Positions 1 to 7,663 of a DNA stretch of 23,574 nucleotides are shown here, in pieces. Made by a program: the position numbers and the translations under genes. The notes beneath the pieces are model-generated. The model was given only the letters and a program-made list of their open reading frames with translations, was not told the DNA's origin and made no database searches. The first letter of the stretch is position 1. Every line of letters starts with the position of its first letter. This stretch comes from Streptosporangiaceae bacterium (lineage in GTDB: Bacteria > Actinomycetota > Actinomycetes > Streptosporangiales > Streptosporangiaceae): contig JASIJN010000138.1 in the NCBI GenBank assembly GCA_030050125.1, forward strand, positions 1-23,574, read 5' to 3'.

Positions 1-265
1 AGCGGGCGGCGGCGTGCCCGGCGGTGACCTCGGAGGACGCCTGCTCCAGCCCGGCCCGGGTGAACAGCATCTCCTCCGCCCGGCTGAACTTCTCCCTGGC
101 CGCGGCCCGCAGCGCCTGCTGGGTCAGCGCCGCGGCGATTAGGTCCGGCGGGTAGCGCCCACGCAGCGAGCGCGCCAGTTCCAGCGCGCGGTCCGGGCCC
201 ACCCGCTCGCCGGCCAGCCGGTCCAGCAGCGCGCGGCCGTCGGCCGACAGCAGCGCCAGCGTCAC
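1..265 (-). CDS. Class I SAM-dependent methyltransferase with THUMP-like region, N-terminal part
   Basis: Reading leftward from a GTG at 265 gives 88 open codons that run off the window edge, so the C-terminal part is missing. The start follows a GGGGGTG ribosome-binding site about 7 bases upstream. The visible part reads like the helical N-terminus of actinobacterial methyltransferases annotated as THUMP-like: an LLSADGRALLDRL opening, a YPPDLIAAALTQQALR segment and an EEMLFTRAGLEQAS segment just before the expected AdoMet-binding fold. The Rossmann-like catalytic part lies outside the window, so the methylation substrate cannot be discussed. The gene is divergent from the acyl-CoA dehydrogenase, with 96 bases between the two starts that must hold both promoters. 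The family call rests on remembered sequence patterns only. Confidence 0.6.
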   Translation of the reverse strand, partial: MTLALLSADGRALLDRLAGERVGPDRALELARSLRGRYPPDLIAAALTQQALRAAAREKFSRAEEMLFTRAGLEQASSEVTAGHAAAR

Positions 266-361
266 GCTTTCACCCCCAGACCGAGCCCGAGTTCACCCCA
301 GATCCGCCCCGAGGCTATGCGTTCTGAAAGGAAGTCAGGCCGGCGGCCTACTATCGAGGCC

Positions 362-1531
362 ATGAGCCACGATTTTCCCGCCTTCGCCCTGTCACCCGAG
401 CACGACGCGCTGCGCGAGTCGATCCGCGCCCTGGCCGAGGAGAAGATCGCGCCGCACGCGGCCAAGGTGGACCAATCCGCCGAGTTCCCGCAGGAGGCGC
501 ACGACGCGCTGGTCAAGGCCGGGATGCACGCGGTGCACATCCCGGAAACCTACGGCGGCGCGGGCGCCGACGCGATCGCGACAGCGATCGTGATCGAGGA
601 GGTGGCGCGGGTCTGCGCGTCGTCCTCGCTGATCCCGGCGGTCAACAAGCTGGGCACCGTGCCGCTGCTGCTGTCGGGGTCCGAGGAGCTCAAGCAGCGC
701 TACCTGCCGCCGGTGGCCAGCGGCGAGGCGATGTTCTCCTACGCGCTGTCCGAGCCCGAGGCCGGCTCGGACGCGGCGGCGATGAAGACCCGCGCCGTCC
801 GCGACGGGGACAGCTACGTCCTGAACGGGGTCAAGCGCTGGATCACCAACGCGGGCGTGTCCCGGTTCTACACGGTCATGGCCGTGACCGACCCGTCCGG
901 CGGAGCCGGGGGGATCTCCGCGTTCGTGGTGGAGGACGGCGACCCGGGGTTCTCGTTCGGGGCGCCCGAGCACAAGCTGGGGATCAAAGGGTCGCCGACC
1001 CGGGAACTGTACTTCGACAACTGCGTGATCCCCGCGGACCGGCTGATCGGCGAGGAGGGCAGCGGCTTCCGGACCGCGCTGGCCACGCTGGACCACACCA
1101 GGATCACGATCGCGGCCCAGGCGCTGGGCATCGCCCAGGGCGCGCTGGACTACGCGGCGGGGTATGTGAAGGAGCGGCGGCAGTTCGGCCGGCCGGTCGC
1201 CGAATTCCAGGGCGTGCAGTTCATGCTCGCGGACATGGCGATGAAGGTGGAGGCGGCCAGGCAGCTGACCTACGCGGCCGCGGGCCGGTCGGAGCGGGCC
1301 ATGGGCGGCGAGAAGGCCCCGGACCTGACGTTCATGTCGTCGGCCTGCAAGTGCTTCGCCTCGGACGTGGCCATGGACGTGACCACCGACGCGGTCCAGT
1401 TGCTGGGCGGTTACGGGTACGTCAGCGACTACCCGGTCGAGCGGATGATGCGGGACGCGAAGATCACCCAGATATACGAGGGCACCAACCAGATCCAGCG
1501 CGTTGTCATGGCCAGACAGCTCCTGAAGTAG
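362..1531 (+). CDS. Acyl-CoA dehydrogenase (FadE family)
   Basis: This 389-residue protein is a flavin-dependent acyl-CoA dehydrogenase, which would form the trans-2-enoyl-CoA in fatty-acid or branched-chain acyl-CoA breakdown in the cytosol. The family signatures are clear: FSYALSEPEAGSDA with the flavin/substrate loop near residue 140, WITNAG near 165, KLGIKGSPT near 215, RRQFGRP near 275, QLLGGYGY near 350, and IYEGTNQIQ near the C-terminus, which holds the usual catalytic glutamate. The ATG at 362 fits the normal family N-terminus; an in-frame ATG at 317 would add 15 residues of non-family sequence. The last 20 codons contain ATA, GTT, AGA and CTC, rare choices in this gene, while a displaced copy of the same 3' end at 11697-11763 uses ATC, GTG, CGC and CTG. 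The present 3' end may therefore have been brought in with the downstream island. Confidence 0.95.
   Translation: MSHDFPAFALSPEHDALRESIRALAEEKIAPHAAKVDQSAEFPQEAHDALVKAGMHAVHIPETYGGAGADAIATAIVIEEVARVCASSSLIPAVNKLGTVPLLLSGSEELKQRYLPPVASGEAMFSYALSEPEAGSDAAAMKTRAVRDGDSYVLNGVKRWITNAGVSRFYTVMAVTDPSGGAGGISAFVVEDGDPGFSFGAPEHKLGIKGSPTRELYFDNCVIPADRLIGEEGSGFRTALATLDHTRITIAAQALGIAQGALDYAAGYVKERRQFGRPVAEFQGVQFMLADMAMKVEAARQLTYAAAGRSERAMGGEKAPDLTFMSSACKCFASDVAMDVTTDAVQLLGGYGYVSDYPVERMMRDAKITQIYEGTNQIQRVVMARQLLK
1465..1531 (+). repeat. Left copy of 67-bp direct repeat (acyl-CoA dehydrogenase 3' end), candidate attL
   Basis: The last 67 bases of the acyl-CoA dehydrogenase gene recur in direct orientation at 11697-11763. 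I count 62 of 67 identical bases, with a 29-base perfect core starting TACGAGGGCACC. All five differences are synonymous (Ile ATA/ATC, Val GTT/GTG, Arg AGA/CGC at two bases, Leu CTC/CTG). Repeats like this form when an element integrates into a gene 3' end and supplies a replacement end. No integrase is present between the copies, so the site-specific reading is inference. Confidence 0.75.
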
Positions 1532-1552
1532 TCACCGCGGACCCCCTCCATC

Positions 1553-1663
1553 GTGGCCGTGGGCGCGTATCGAGAGGACCGCTACTTCGACACGATCTAC
1601 GATGACGACGGGTACGGAAGTATTCCGGCGATCCGGCGCTCGGTCTGTCCAACCCTGTGCTGA
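1553..1663 (+). other. Unassigned small ORF or gene remnant between acyl-CoA dehydrogenase and sbnB-like gene
   Basis: The 159 bases between the dehydrogenase stop and the SbnB-like start hold a 36-codon open frame from a GTG. It has an acidic/aromatic stretch (REDRYFDTIYDDDGYG) and ends SVCPTLC. There is no convincing ribosome-binding site in front of the GTG, and I recognise no family. It may be the end of a gene truncated at the island junction, or chance coding potential. The frame ends 27 bases before the SbnB-like start. Confidence 0.15.
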
Positions 1664-1690
1664 GCCTGTACCTGAGATGGGAGAACTGAT

Positions 1691-2698
1691 GTGCACGAGT
1701 TCAGTGTGATCAGCGGCGAGCTGATCCGTGACATTATCAGCAGTCACAGGAAAGAGATAATGCGGGAAGTGCAACAGGCGTACCTGACGCATGAGGACGG
1801 TGACTCGATTAATCCCCGCAGTTATTTCCTGCGCTTTCCGGCAAAACCGGACAGTAGGATCATTGCTTTACCTGCGTACCTAGGCGGCGACGATGCCATC
1901 GTCGGCATCAAGTGGATCGCCAGCTTTCCGGGGAATATCAGTAGCAACCTCCCGCGCGCTTCCGCGGTTATCATTCTGAACGATTATGAGACCGGTTACC
2001 CATTCGCTTTACTCGAAGCTTCCCAGATCAGCGCCGCTCGTACGGCCGCTTCTGCGGTTCTCGCTGCCCAAGCCCTGACCGGCCGCTCGGAGGCCGTGCA
2101 GATTAGTGTTGTCGGGGCAGGTATCATCGGACGCAGCATACTGGAATTCTTCTCTGCGCAGAAGTGGACGTTCGGGCGCGTCGTCATCCATGACCAGGTG
2201 GCGGAATATGCCGCCGCCATGGAAGAGTACGTGACTTCTCGCCTGGGCTACTCTGCCAGTACTGTCAACCATCTGGAGTCGGCCTTGGCCGGTGCGCAGA
2301 TCGTGGTGCTGGCCACCACGGCTGCGGAGCCATACATCGAGGAACCCGAAGCTTTCGCGCCGGGTACAGTGGTGCTGAATATCTCCCTGCGCGACATCAG
2401 CCCGGAGATCATCGTATCGTCATACAATGTGCTCGATGACGTCGAGCATTGCCTGAATGCCGGCACGTCTCCGCACCTGGCCGAGCAAAGATATGGGCAC
2501 CGCGAGTTCATCACCGGCACGCTCGCTCAAGTTATCCGGAGGATCGCCGTGACGGGCGCAGATAAGCCGGTTATTTTCTCGCCATTTGGACTTGGTGTTC
2601 TCGATCTCGCGGTCGGCAACCTGGTCTACCGAGTAGCCTTGGCCAGCGGACGAGCTACGGCTATTCCCGGCTTCTTCGCCGAGACAAGGCGCTGGTAA
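1691..2698 (+). CDS. sbnB: SbnB-like 2,3-diaminopropionate biosynthesis dehydrogenase (ornithine cyclodeaminase/mu-crystallin family)
   Basis: This 335-residue protein belongs to the ornithine cyclodeaminase/mu-crystallin family. Its close match to the SbnB subfamily suggests an NAD-dependent enzyme that oxidatively hydrolyses N-(1-amino-1-carboxy-2-ethyl)glutamate to L-2,3-diaminopropionate plus 2-oxoglutarate. Visible features are GIKW (Lys74) in the substrate site, the NDYETGYPFALLEASQISAARTAA-type block around 97-120 with Arg117, and the nucleotide-binding GAGIIG at 142-147. A GTG start at 1691 is preceded by GGGAGA at 8-bp spacing. The SbnA-like partner lies about 3.3 kb away on the other strand, and having both genes in one locus is what makes the Dap assignment persuasive. 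The gene is convergent with the ATP-grasp gene, with 57 bases between stops. Its AT-richer codons (ATT, TTA, CGT) contrast with the dehydrogenase before it, which suggests transfer. Confidence 0.85.
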   Translation: MHEFSVISGELIRDIISSHRKEIMREVQQAYLTHEDGDSINPRSYFLRFPAKPDSRIIALPAYLGGDDAIVGIKWIASFPGNISSNLPRASAVIILNDYETGYPFALLEASQISAARTAASAVLAAQALTGRSEAVQISVVGAGIIGRSILEFFSAQKWTFGRVVIHDQVAEYAAAMEEYVTSRLGYSASTVNHLESALAGAQIVVLATTAAEPYIEEPEAFAPGTVVLNISLRDISPEIIVSSYNVLDDVEHCLNAGTSPHLAEQRYGHREFITGTLAQVIRRIAVTGADKPVIFSPFGLGVLDLAVGNLVYRVALASGRATAIPGFFAETRRW

Positions 2699-2755
2699 GC
2701 GATGACTCTGGCCCCCCGCCACAACGTCGGCAAATCGACGAAGGGAAACTCGCGC

Positions 2756-3982
2756 TCAAGAGGCAGAATACAAGCAGGCTCGTTCAAGCTCGCGGATGAC
2801 GTCGTAGTCCGCAACAATCTGCTCTGGATTGTCCGAGCACAGGTACAGGTGACCCGGCGAGGACTCTGCGTCAACGGTCGGGCCGAACGGTGTCCCGGCC
2901 GGGTCGTAGAGCGTCACCGCGGCGAAGGACTTCAGCGCGCGAATCTGGTCCATCCGCTCCGTCGGCGGCACGATGCCGGCATAGGGGCTGAAGAGCGTGA
3001 CGTACCGGACGTGCGTCAGCAGCCGGTAGGCGGGGAGCTGGCCGCTGGTCACCAGGTCCGGCCGGGCGACTGCCATGGCGAGCTGCTCGACCTGGTTGGT
3101 GCCGAGGCACCGCTTCACCACCGCGGGGTCGTGCACGCCACCGAGGCGGGCACCGCACTCCACCAGCACCGGGCCGTCGGGCCCAATGATGATCTCGGTA
3201 TGCGCTGCCGCATTCCAGACCTCGAGCGCGTCGAGTACCCCGCGTGCATAGCCGGCCAGCTCGGCCACCACGGGCTCATCGGGCGGAACGGGGCACTCGT
3301 AGTCGTAGCAGATCTCCCTACCCGGCAGCTGGCGCTTCTGATAGCGCCATACCTCGGCGATGTGGTGAACACCGGCTCTGCTGACCGTATTGACGAAGTA
3401 CTCTTCACCGGTAAGGCATTGCTGGGCGAGCACGGTCTTGTTGGCTTCGCCCCACAGGTTCGCGCCGGCCATTATCCGCGCGTGTGAAGCGCGGATCTGC
3501 TCCGGTGTCCGGCAGACGTAGACGTTGACCCCTCCGCCGCTGGTGACGGGCTTGAGCACCACTGGCCACGGCCGCGCACTCGCCCACGCCACGACCGCGT
3601 CGGCGTCAGGCGAGGCGAAGCTGGCTGCCGTGCGCAGTCCCGAACCGGAGACGGCGAGCACCATTTCGTGCTTGTCCCGGCGCGACCGAGGTCGGCTCAT
3701 GCCATTGCCAGGCGTACCGAGTTCAGCGCTGAGCTCATCGGCAAGCAGCACCCCGCACTCACTGCCCGCCAGCACGATGCCGACCCCGGCATCGCGCAGC
3801 GCGGCGGCGGTCGCACGTACATCGCCGGCGTGCGTGAACTCGCTGACGAAGTCCTGCGGCTGGTAATACTCATCTTCCTCGTGCAGGCCGCTTTCCACGT
3901 GCACGCACCGTATGCCATAACGTCGAAGTTCCGGCGCTATGTTGTTGGCCATCCGGTACGCGTCGACGATGGCGCAGATCAT
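2756..3982 (-). CDS. ATP-grasp domain ligase (amino acid/dipeptide ligase type)
   Basis: This 408-residue protein has the ATP-grasp layout: an N-terminal pre-ATP-grasp fold (1-100), the ATP-binding lysine in VVLKPVTSGGGVNV (Lys144 with the glycine loop), the TGEEYFVNTV strand near 191-200, and metal/phosphate ligands in HTEIIIG (Glu263) and VLVECGARLGG (Glu275). Enzymes of this kind join a carboxylate, activated as an acyl phosphate, to an amine. In Dap pathways such as dapdiamide, ATP-grasp ligases join Dap to other acids, so formation of a peptide bond on Dap or guanidino-Dap is the natural guess here. Substrates cannot be read from sequence. Its ATG overlaps the stop of the exporter gene as ATGA (3979-3982), so it is translationally coupled and is the last gene of the operon. 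It ends 57 bases from the convergent SbnB-like gene. Confidence 0.85.
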   Translation of the reverse strand: MICAIVDAYRMANNIAPELRRYGIRCVHVESGLHEEDEYYQPQDFVSEFTHAGDVRATAAALRDAGVGIVLAGSECGVLLADELSAELGTPGNGMSRPRSRRDKHEMVLAVSGSGLRTAASFASPDADAVVAWASARPWPVVLKPVTSGGGVNVYVCRTPEQIRASHARIMAGANLWGEANKTVLAQQCLTGEEYFVNTVSRAGVHHIAEVWRYQKRQLPGREICYDYECPVPPDEPVVAELAGYARGVLDALEVWNAAAHTEIIIGPDGPVLVECGARLGGVHDPAVVKRCLGTNQVEQLAMAVARPDLVTSGQLPAYRLLTHVRYVTLFSPYAGIVPPTERMDQIRALKSFAAVTLYDPAGTPFGPTVDAESSPGHLYLCSDNPEQIVADYDVIRELERACLYSAS

Positions 3983-4899
3983 GGCGTGGCTCCTTTACCG
4001 ACGAGCATCCTGATGTCGTGCCGGTGCCGGGCCGCCGTGCCGATGACGACGAGCACGACGACGCCGACGATCACGGCAAGGGTGACCGGCGACGGCGACA
4101 GCCGGGGATCGAGGAACTGGAAGGCGAACACGAACACCGGCGAGAGCGATGAGAGCAGTTCGGCGGTGATCGGCTCGGTATGGCCGACCCCGACCTGGAA
4201 CAGGTAAATGGGCAACCCGATGCCGACGACCGCGAGAATCGCCGACGGCGCGATCGCGGCCACGAACCTCGGGTCACCGGTCACCGCGAGGATGCCCCAG
4301 GTTACTAACACTATGGCGAAGAACCTGACCGCCAGTATCGAGCGCGTGCCGTGGCCGGCCTCGCTGAGCCGTTTCGCCCAGATGACAGTGCAGGTGCCAG
4401 ACAGCGCGCTGACTACGATCAGCACCAGGCCTGCGGCCGCCGCTGCCGTCCCGATCTTGCCCACAGCGCTGTTGCCAGTGAACGATCTCCATTCCAGCAC
4501 GCCGATCAGCGCACAAGCCCCCGCGGCTACCGCGATCTCGGTGCGCAGGACCATCGTCCCCGGCCGCAGCAGCGGGCTGAGCGGCAGCGTGAACACGAGC
4601 TCCAGAGTGAACACGGATACACTGACAATGGCGGGTTCGAGGTACTTCAGCGCGTACAGCGTGCCCAGCCAGCACACGGCGGTCACGAAGTTGATGGCCA
4701 GGACATCGTTGCGGCTGACCCGCCATGGCCGCAGCGTGGCGCGTAGTCCGCCGCGCGCCGCGCCGAAGGCCAGGAAGAACAGGGCGACCATAGTGAACGA
4801 CAACGCCGCCACCGTGACCGGGTCATGTGTCTGTAACTGGTTGCCCGCGTAAACATCGAGCATCGCAGTGGACACCGCGAAACCCAGCAGCGGTATCAC
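3979..4899 (-). CDS. EamA-family (drug/metabolite transporter superfamily) permease
   Basis: This protein of about 306 residues is mostly hydrophobic, with around ten membrane helices in two EamA-like repeats (roughly 1-150 and 165-295). Conserved-looking parts include the VAALSFTMVALFFLAFG helix and the TAELLSSLSPVFVFAFQFL segment of the second repeat. DMT/EamA carriers commonly export amino acids and small metabolites, so export or self-protection for the product of this operon is likely. The GTG at 4899 lacks a good ribosome site. A CTG at 4926 overlaps the stop of the amidinotransferase gene and has GAGGA 6 bases upstream; it would add nine residues (start MSSGGIGRG). I keep the GTG but regard the CTG as a serious alternative. 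The 3' end overlaps the ATP-grasp start by ATGA. Confidence 0.85.
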   Translation of the reverse strand: MIPLLGFAVSTAMLDVYAGNQLQTHDPVTVAALSFTMVALFFLAFGAARGGLRATLRPWRVSRNDVLAINFVTAVCWLGTLYALKYLEPAIVSVSVFTLELVFTLPLSPLLRPGTMVLRTEIAVAAGACALIGVLEWRSFTGNSAVGKIGTAAAAAGLVLIVVSALSGTCTVIWAKRLSEAGHGTRSILAVRFFAIVLVTWGILAVTGDPRFVAAIAPSAILAVVGIGLPIYLFQVGVGHTEPITAELLSSLSPVFVFAFQFLDPRLSPSPVTLAVIVGVVVLVVIGTAARHRHDIRMLVGKGATP

Positions 4900-4922
4900 G
4901 CCACGCCCGATGCCGCCGGAGC

Positions 4923-6014
4923 TCAGGTGTAGTCCTCGACCTGGCCGTCTCGCACGACATCTAGTGTGACACAGTGGAACCCGCCGCCCAGCACGCGAGA
5001 ATGACGCAGGCGATGGGGCAGCACGGTGATGCGCTGCTGCTCGAGGGCCGCGATAAGCTCTACCTGGTCGCTGTCCACGATTGCGACCTCTGGGCTAACC
5101 ATGAGCAGGTTCATGCCCAGCCAGGGTGCGCTCAGCGGATGGCGCACGACGGTTGGGATATCCCGGATCTGCGGGGACCACAGCACGTCCCATTTCCGGA
5201 ACGGCTGCGGAACGGTATCCCGCGTCAACCGGGCTGGGTTGAGCAGGACCAGGCCGGGTCGCAGCAGCGTGATCGTGGTGTCAATATGGGTGTAGGCATA
5301 CACGCCGCGAAGCGGGTGGATGCGGAAATCGCCGATCATGCCGAGCATCGATTCCAGCCAGCGCAACCCGAGCTCGTTCCCGCTACCGGATACCTGGTAA
5401 ATGATGTCCTTGCCGATTCGCAGCACATTAGCCGCGTCGAATGCGGGCTCCCCCTCGCCGAGCACCGGCAGGCCCTCGGCGCTGATCGAGAACAAATCAT
5501 CGGCTAGCCTCGGCTTAGGCGCGCAGACCCAATTCGCGCCGCGAAGGAGGTATTCCTGGAAAAGCTCGTGAAGCCCGAGGTTCTCGAAGTATCGCGCCCG
5601 CATCGGGCTTGGCGTCTCAATGATAGTGGAGCCTACGACGAGCGTGATATCCCGGGGGCAGTATGACAGATATCCTTCGCTTGCCCAGTCTGGCGTACTG
5701 AATTGTTTCGCGTGATCCGGCGCGGCCGGTTGGCGTACTTTCACACCCATTTCGGTGAGCGTAGCTACGAGAATGGCCAGATCCTCCGTTGTCTCCTCGA
5801 TGACCTGGCGGGGGAATTCTCCTACGGCGACCTTCTCGAGCTCTGCCTTGGTCAGACTAGGATAACAGGCCAGCCACGCCGAGACGTCGGTCATCGCGGG
5901 CAGCCGTGCGTGCGTGACATCGCCGACAATGACTTCCCTCAGCTGCGTGAACTCGTCCCACGAGTTCACCGCCGGCGCGGTAGCCTGAGCGATTGTCTCC
6001 GTCCCGTTCTTCAT
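4923..6014 (-). CDS. Glycine amidinotransferase-family enzyme (arginine-dependent amidinotransferase)
   Basis: This 363-residue protein matches L-arginine:glycine amidinotransferase and relatives (StrB1, SxtG). The catalytic set is in place: Asp203 in RIGKDIIYQ, His243 in YTHIDTT, and the nucleophilic Cys348 in GGGFHCVTLDV. Such enzymes move the amidino group of arginine to an amine, leaving ornithine and a new guanidine. Set beside two Dap genes, the likely acceptor is the side-chain amine of Dap, which would give a guanidino-alanine, or an amine on a Dap peptide; this is inference. The start is the ATG at 6014, with AGGTGG 5 bases before it, and it overlaps the stop of the SbnA-like gene as ATGA (6011-6014). 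A GTG at 6023 would add three residues. An arginine deiminase function is less likely because the HIDTT and GFHC contexts are those of the transferase branch. Confidence 0.9.
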   Translation of the reverse strand: MKNGTETIAQATAPAVNSWDEFTQLREVIVGDVTHARLPAMTDVSAWLACYPSLTKAELEKVAVGEFPRQVIEETTEDLAILVATLTEMGVKVRQPAAPDHAKQFSTPDWASEGYLSYCPRDITLVVGSTIIETPSPMRARYFENLGLHELFQEYLLRGANWVCAPKPRLADDLFSISAEGLPVLGEGEPAFDAANVLRIGKDIIYQVSGSGNELGLRWLESMLGMIGDFRIHPLRGVYAYTHIDTTITLLRPGLVLLNPARLTRDTVPQPFRKWDVLWSPQIRDIPTVVRHPLSAPWLGMNLLMVSPEVAIVDSDQVELIAALEQQRITVLPHRLRHSRVLGGGFHCVTLDVVRDGQVEDYT

Positions 6015-7177
6015 AACTGCCACCTAGCTGATATTGATTCCCTCGTCTTGAAGAAGACCCGCTGGCCGCCGATGACGGGGCGCTCGAAGGTCCCGGGTAT
6101 ACCGGTCCGCATTAGCCAGCCGTCGTGGTAGAGCGTGTTCCGGTAGTTCGCGTCCAGGTCTGGGCACACGCACAGCGCGAGATCCAGGTCTGGCCGTTCG
6201 CTGAGAAGCTGCAAGCAACCGCTAAGCGTCGCGCCGCTTGATCCGCCCACGCCTATCCCGGCATCGCGGGCGAGCGCCCGGCAGGTGGCAATGGCTTCTG
6301 CATCGGACACGATCACGTGCGGTGCCCGGCTTGCGGCATCAATGAAGGCGGACGGATTGCTCGCGCCGATGCCAGTGAGCACCCGTCGTCCGACTGGTCC
6401 GCCGAAGATGCTGGAGCCGCGAACGTCCACCGCCACACAGGTCACGTGCGGGCATTCCGCCGCCATGTAAGAGCGGAGTCCGGCGAATGTCCCGCCGGTG
6501 GACACCGGCACGAACGTGACCGGGAGGTCCGGGCCGAGCTGGCTGGCCAGCTCCGGGCCAGTCCACCAGCGGTGGGCTGCGACGTTCGCCGGATTTTCGT
6601 ACTGATTCGTCCATAGCGCATCCGGATCGGCGCGCAGGATCTCTCGTACCCGGGCGATCCTGCGCTGCAGATGCAAGCCGTCATCGGTCCGTTCGACCTC
6701 GACGATTCGCCCGCCGTACTCGCGGATGCGAACGCCCATGGCCGACGGCAAGCGGTCATCGACCACAGCGATGAACGGAATGCCCAGGTCACGGCAGATC
6801 CCGGCAAGTGCCACGCCAAGGTTCCCCGACGTGGACTCGACCACCGTCGTCCGGTCGAGGACCCGGTCAGCCACCGAGCCGATTAACGCGAGCGCCGTCC
6901 GGCCCTTGATCGAATCCCACCGCGACCAGCCGTCCAGCTTCAGCAAGATGGTACGCGGCCGACCGCCGAGGACGACACTGACCTGTGCGACTGGCGTCGG
7001 CTCGGTCCGCTGGATCGTATCGGTTATATACGACGCTATCCGGGCCTGCTTGCTGCTGGCCTGGTTCCCCGATGCCGGAATTGGACCGCACAAACGCTGT
7101 ACGGTGCGTGGCACGTCTGCGATCGCGGCCGTCCGGCGGCTACCGGTCACGGCCGCCCCGGGCGAAGGATTCCTCAT
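6011..7177 (-). CDS. sbnA: SbnA-like PLP-dependent synthase for 2,3-diaminopropionate
   Basis: This 388-residue protein is a fold-type II PLP enzyme of the cysteine synthase family. The PLP lysine is in WDSIKGR (Lys91), the substrate loop is STSGNLG (115-121), and further marks are PVSTGGTFAG and the phosphate/pyridine-site GVGGSSGAT. SbnA condenses O-phospho-L-serine with glutamate to the ACEGA intermediate that SbnB then splits to Dap; the paired SbnB-like gene supports this over cysteine synthesis. The ATG at 7177 overlaps the stop of the decayed gene upstream as ATGA and has GGGAAG just before it, so I prefer it to the in-frame ATG at 7189. Even so, about 45 residues precede the usual family start and have no obvious match. 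It is the first intact gene of the minus-strand operon. Confidence 0.85.
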   Translation of the reverse strand: MRNPSPGAAVTGSRRTAAIADVPRTVQRLCGPIPASGNQASSKQARIASYITDTIQRTEPTPVAQVSVVLGGRPRTILLKLDGWSRWDSIKGRTALALIGSVADRVLDRTTVVESTSGNLGVALAGICRDLGIPFIAVVDDRLPSAMGVRIREYGGRIVEVERTDDGLHLQRRIARVREILRADPDALWTNQYENPANVAAHRWWTGPELASQLGPDLPVTFVPVSTGGTFAGLRSYMAAECPHVTCVAVDVRGSSIFGGPVGRRVLTGIGASNPSAFIDAASRAPHVIVSDAEAIATCRALARDAGIGVGGSSGATLSGCLQLLSERPDLDLALCVCPDLDANYRNTLYHDGWLMRTGIPGTFERPVIGGQRVFFKTRESISARWQL

Positions 7178-7454
7178 GAATCTTCCCATCGAGCGGTCTG
7201 GCCGAAGAACTCTGGCACCGGCGTGGCGAGCCCCTGCCGCGAGGCCACCTGATGAACGTGCGCGCCCACCGCGATATCGACGGGCGTGTGGACTCGCCGA
7301 TGGCCGGCCGTAGGGACTCCTGGAGCAGATCGCGCTCGACGCGTCCGCGGACGTGGAGGTATAAGGCCATGTTGAACGTCGGATGGTCAGTCTGAGCCTG
7401 ACGTACATCCCAGACTTCCCGCTGGGCGTGGGACAGCGGAAGCTTCCCAGTCAT
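7174..7454 (-). pseudogene. NRPS remnant: start of a condensation domain fused out of frame to an old gene end
   Basis: From an ATG at 7454 the frame opens with LPLSHAQREVWDV, the first core motif of NRPS condensation domains, followed by FNMALYLHVRG and DLLQESL, exactly as such domains begin. After about 55 codons the similarity stops. A different frame then carries an unrelated-looking end (VDIAVGAHVHQVASRQGL then TPVPEFFGQTARWEDS) whose TGA overlaps the SbnA-like ATG as ATGA (7174-7177). The ATG at 7454 also overlaps the TGA of the small ORF upstream (7451-7454). Both gene borders keep the operon's overlap style while the middle, normally thousands of bases, is gone. An internal deletion with frameshift is the simplest reading. 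An assembly error over a repetitive NRPS gene must be excluded. Confidence 0.75.
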
Positions 7455-7615
7455 CGGCGGGGTTCCCGTCGCTCGATCGCTGCATCGCGACCGAGTTGCG
7501 CAGTCGCTGAGCGGCGGGGGCTGGTCAGCGCACCGAGTGCGCCGAAACGAGCCGCGCTACCTGGATAGAGTCGCCACTCGCCTTGGGGAACCGATGTGGC
7601 TGTTGCCCCGTCCAT
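7451..7615 (-). CDS. Small ORF of unknown function, possibly a collapsed gene
   Basis: A 54-codon frame starts at an ATG at 7615 with AGGAG close upstream. Its stop overlaps the ATG of the NRPS remnant as ATGA, which suggests it was once a translated member of the operon. The peptide begins MDGATATSVPQGEWRLY and ends in a basic tail (AIERREPRR). I recognise no domain. Since its neighbours on both sides are damaged, it may also be the two ends of a longer deleted gene. A GTG at 7651 could extend it by twelve residues. Confidence 0.3.
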   Translation of the reverse strand: MDGATATSVPQGEWRLYPGSAARFGALGALTSPRRSATAQLGRDAAIERREPRR

Positions 7616-7663
7616 GTCTCCTAGTGTTGCGCACCTGCCGGTCGTGAACACGTGCGGGGCCCG

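Noticed and set aside
392..1096. Long minus-strand open frame within the acyl-CoA dehydrogenase gene
   Set aside because: It is a high-GC shadow opposite a well-recognised gene, with Arg/Val/His-rich sequence and no family signature.
2702..3487. 261-codon plus-strand frame opposite the ATP-grasp gene
   Set aside because: It has Arg/Gly/Val-rich shadow composition with no motif, while the minus-strand ATP-grasp protein has all expected motifs and is coupled to its operon.
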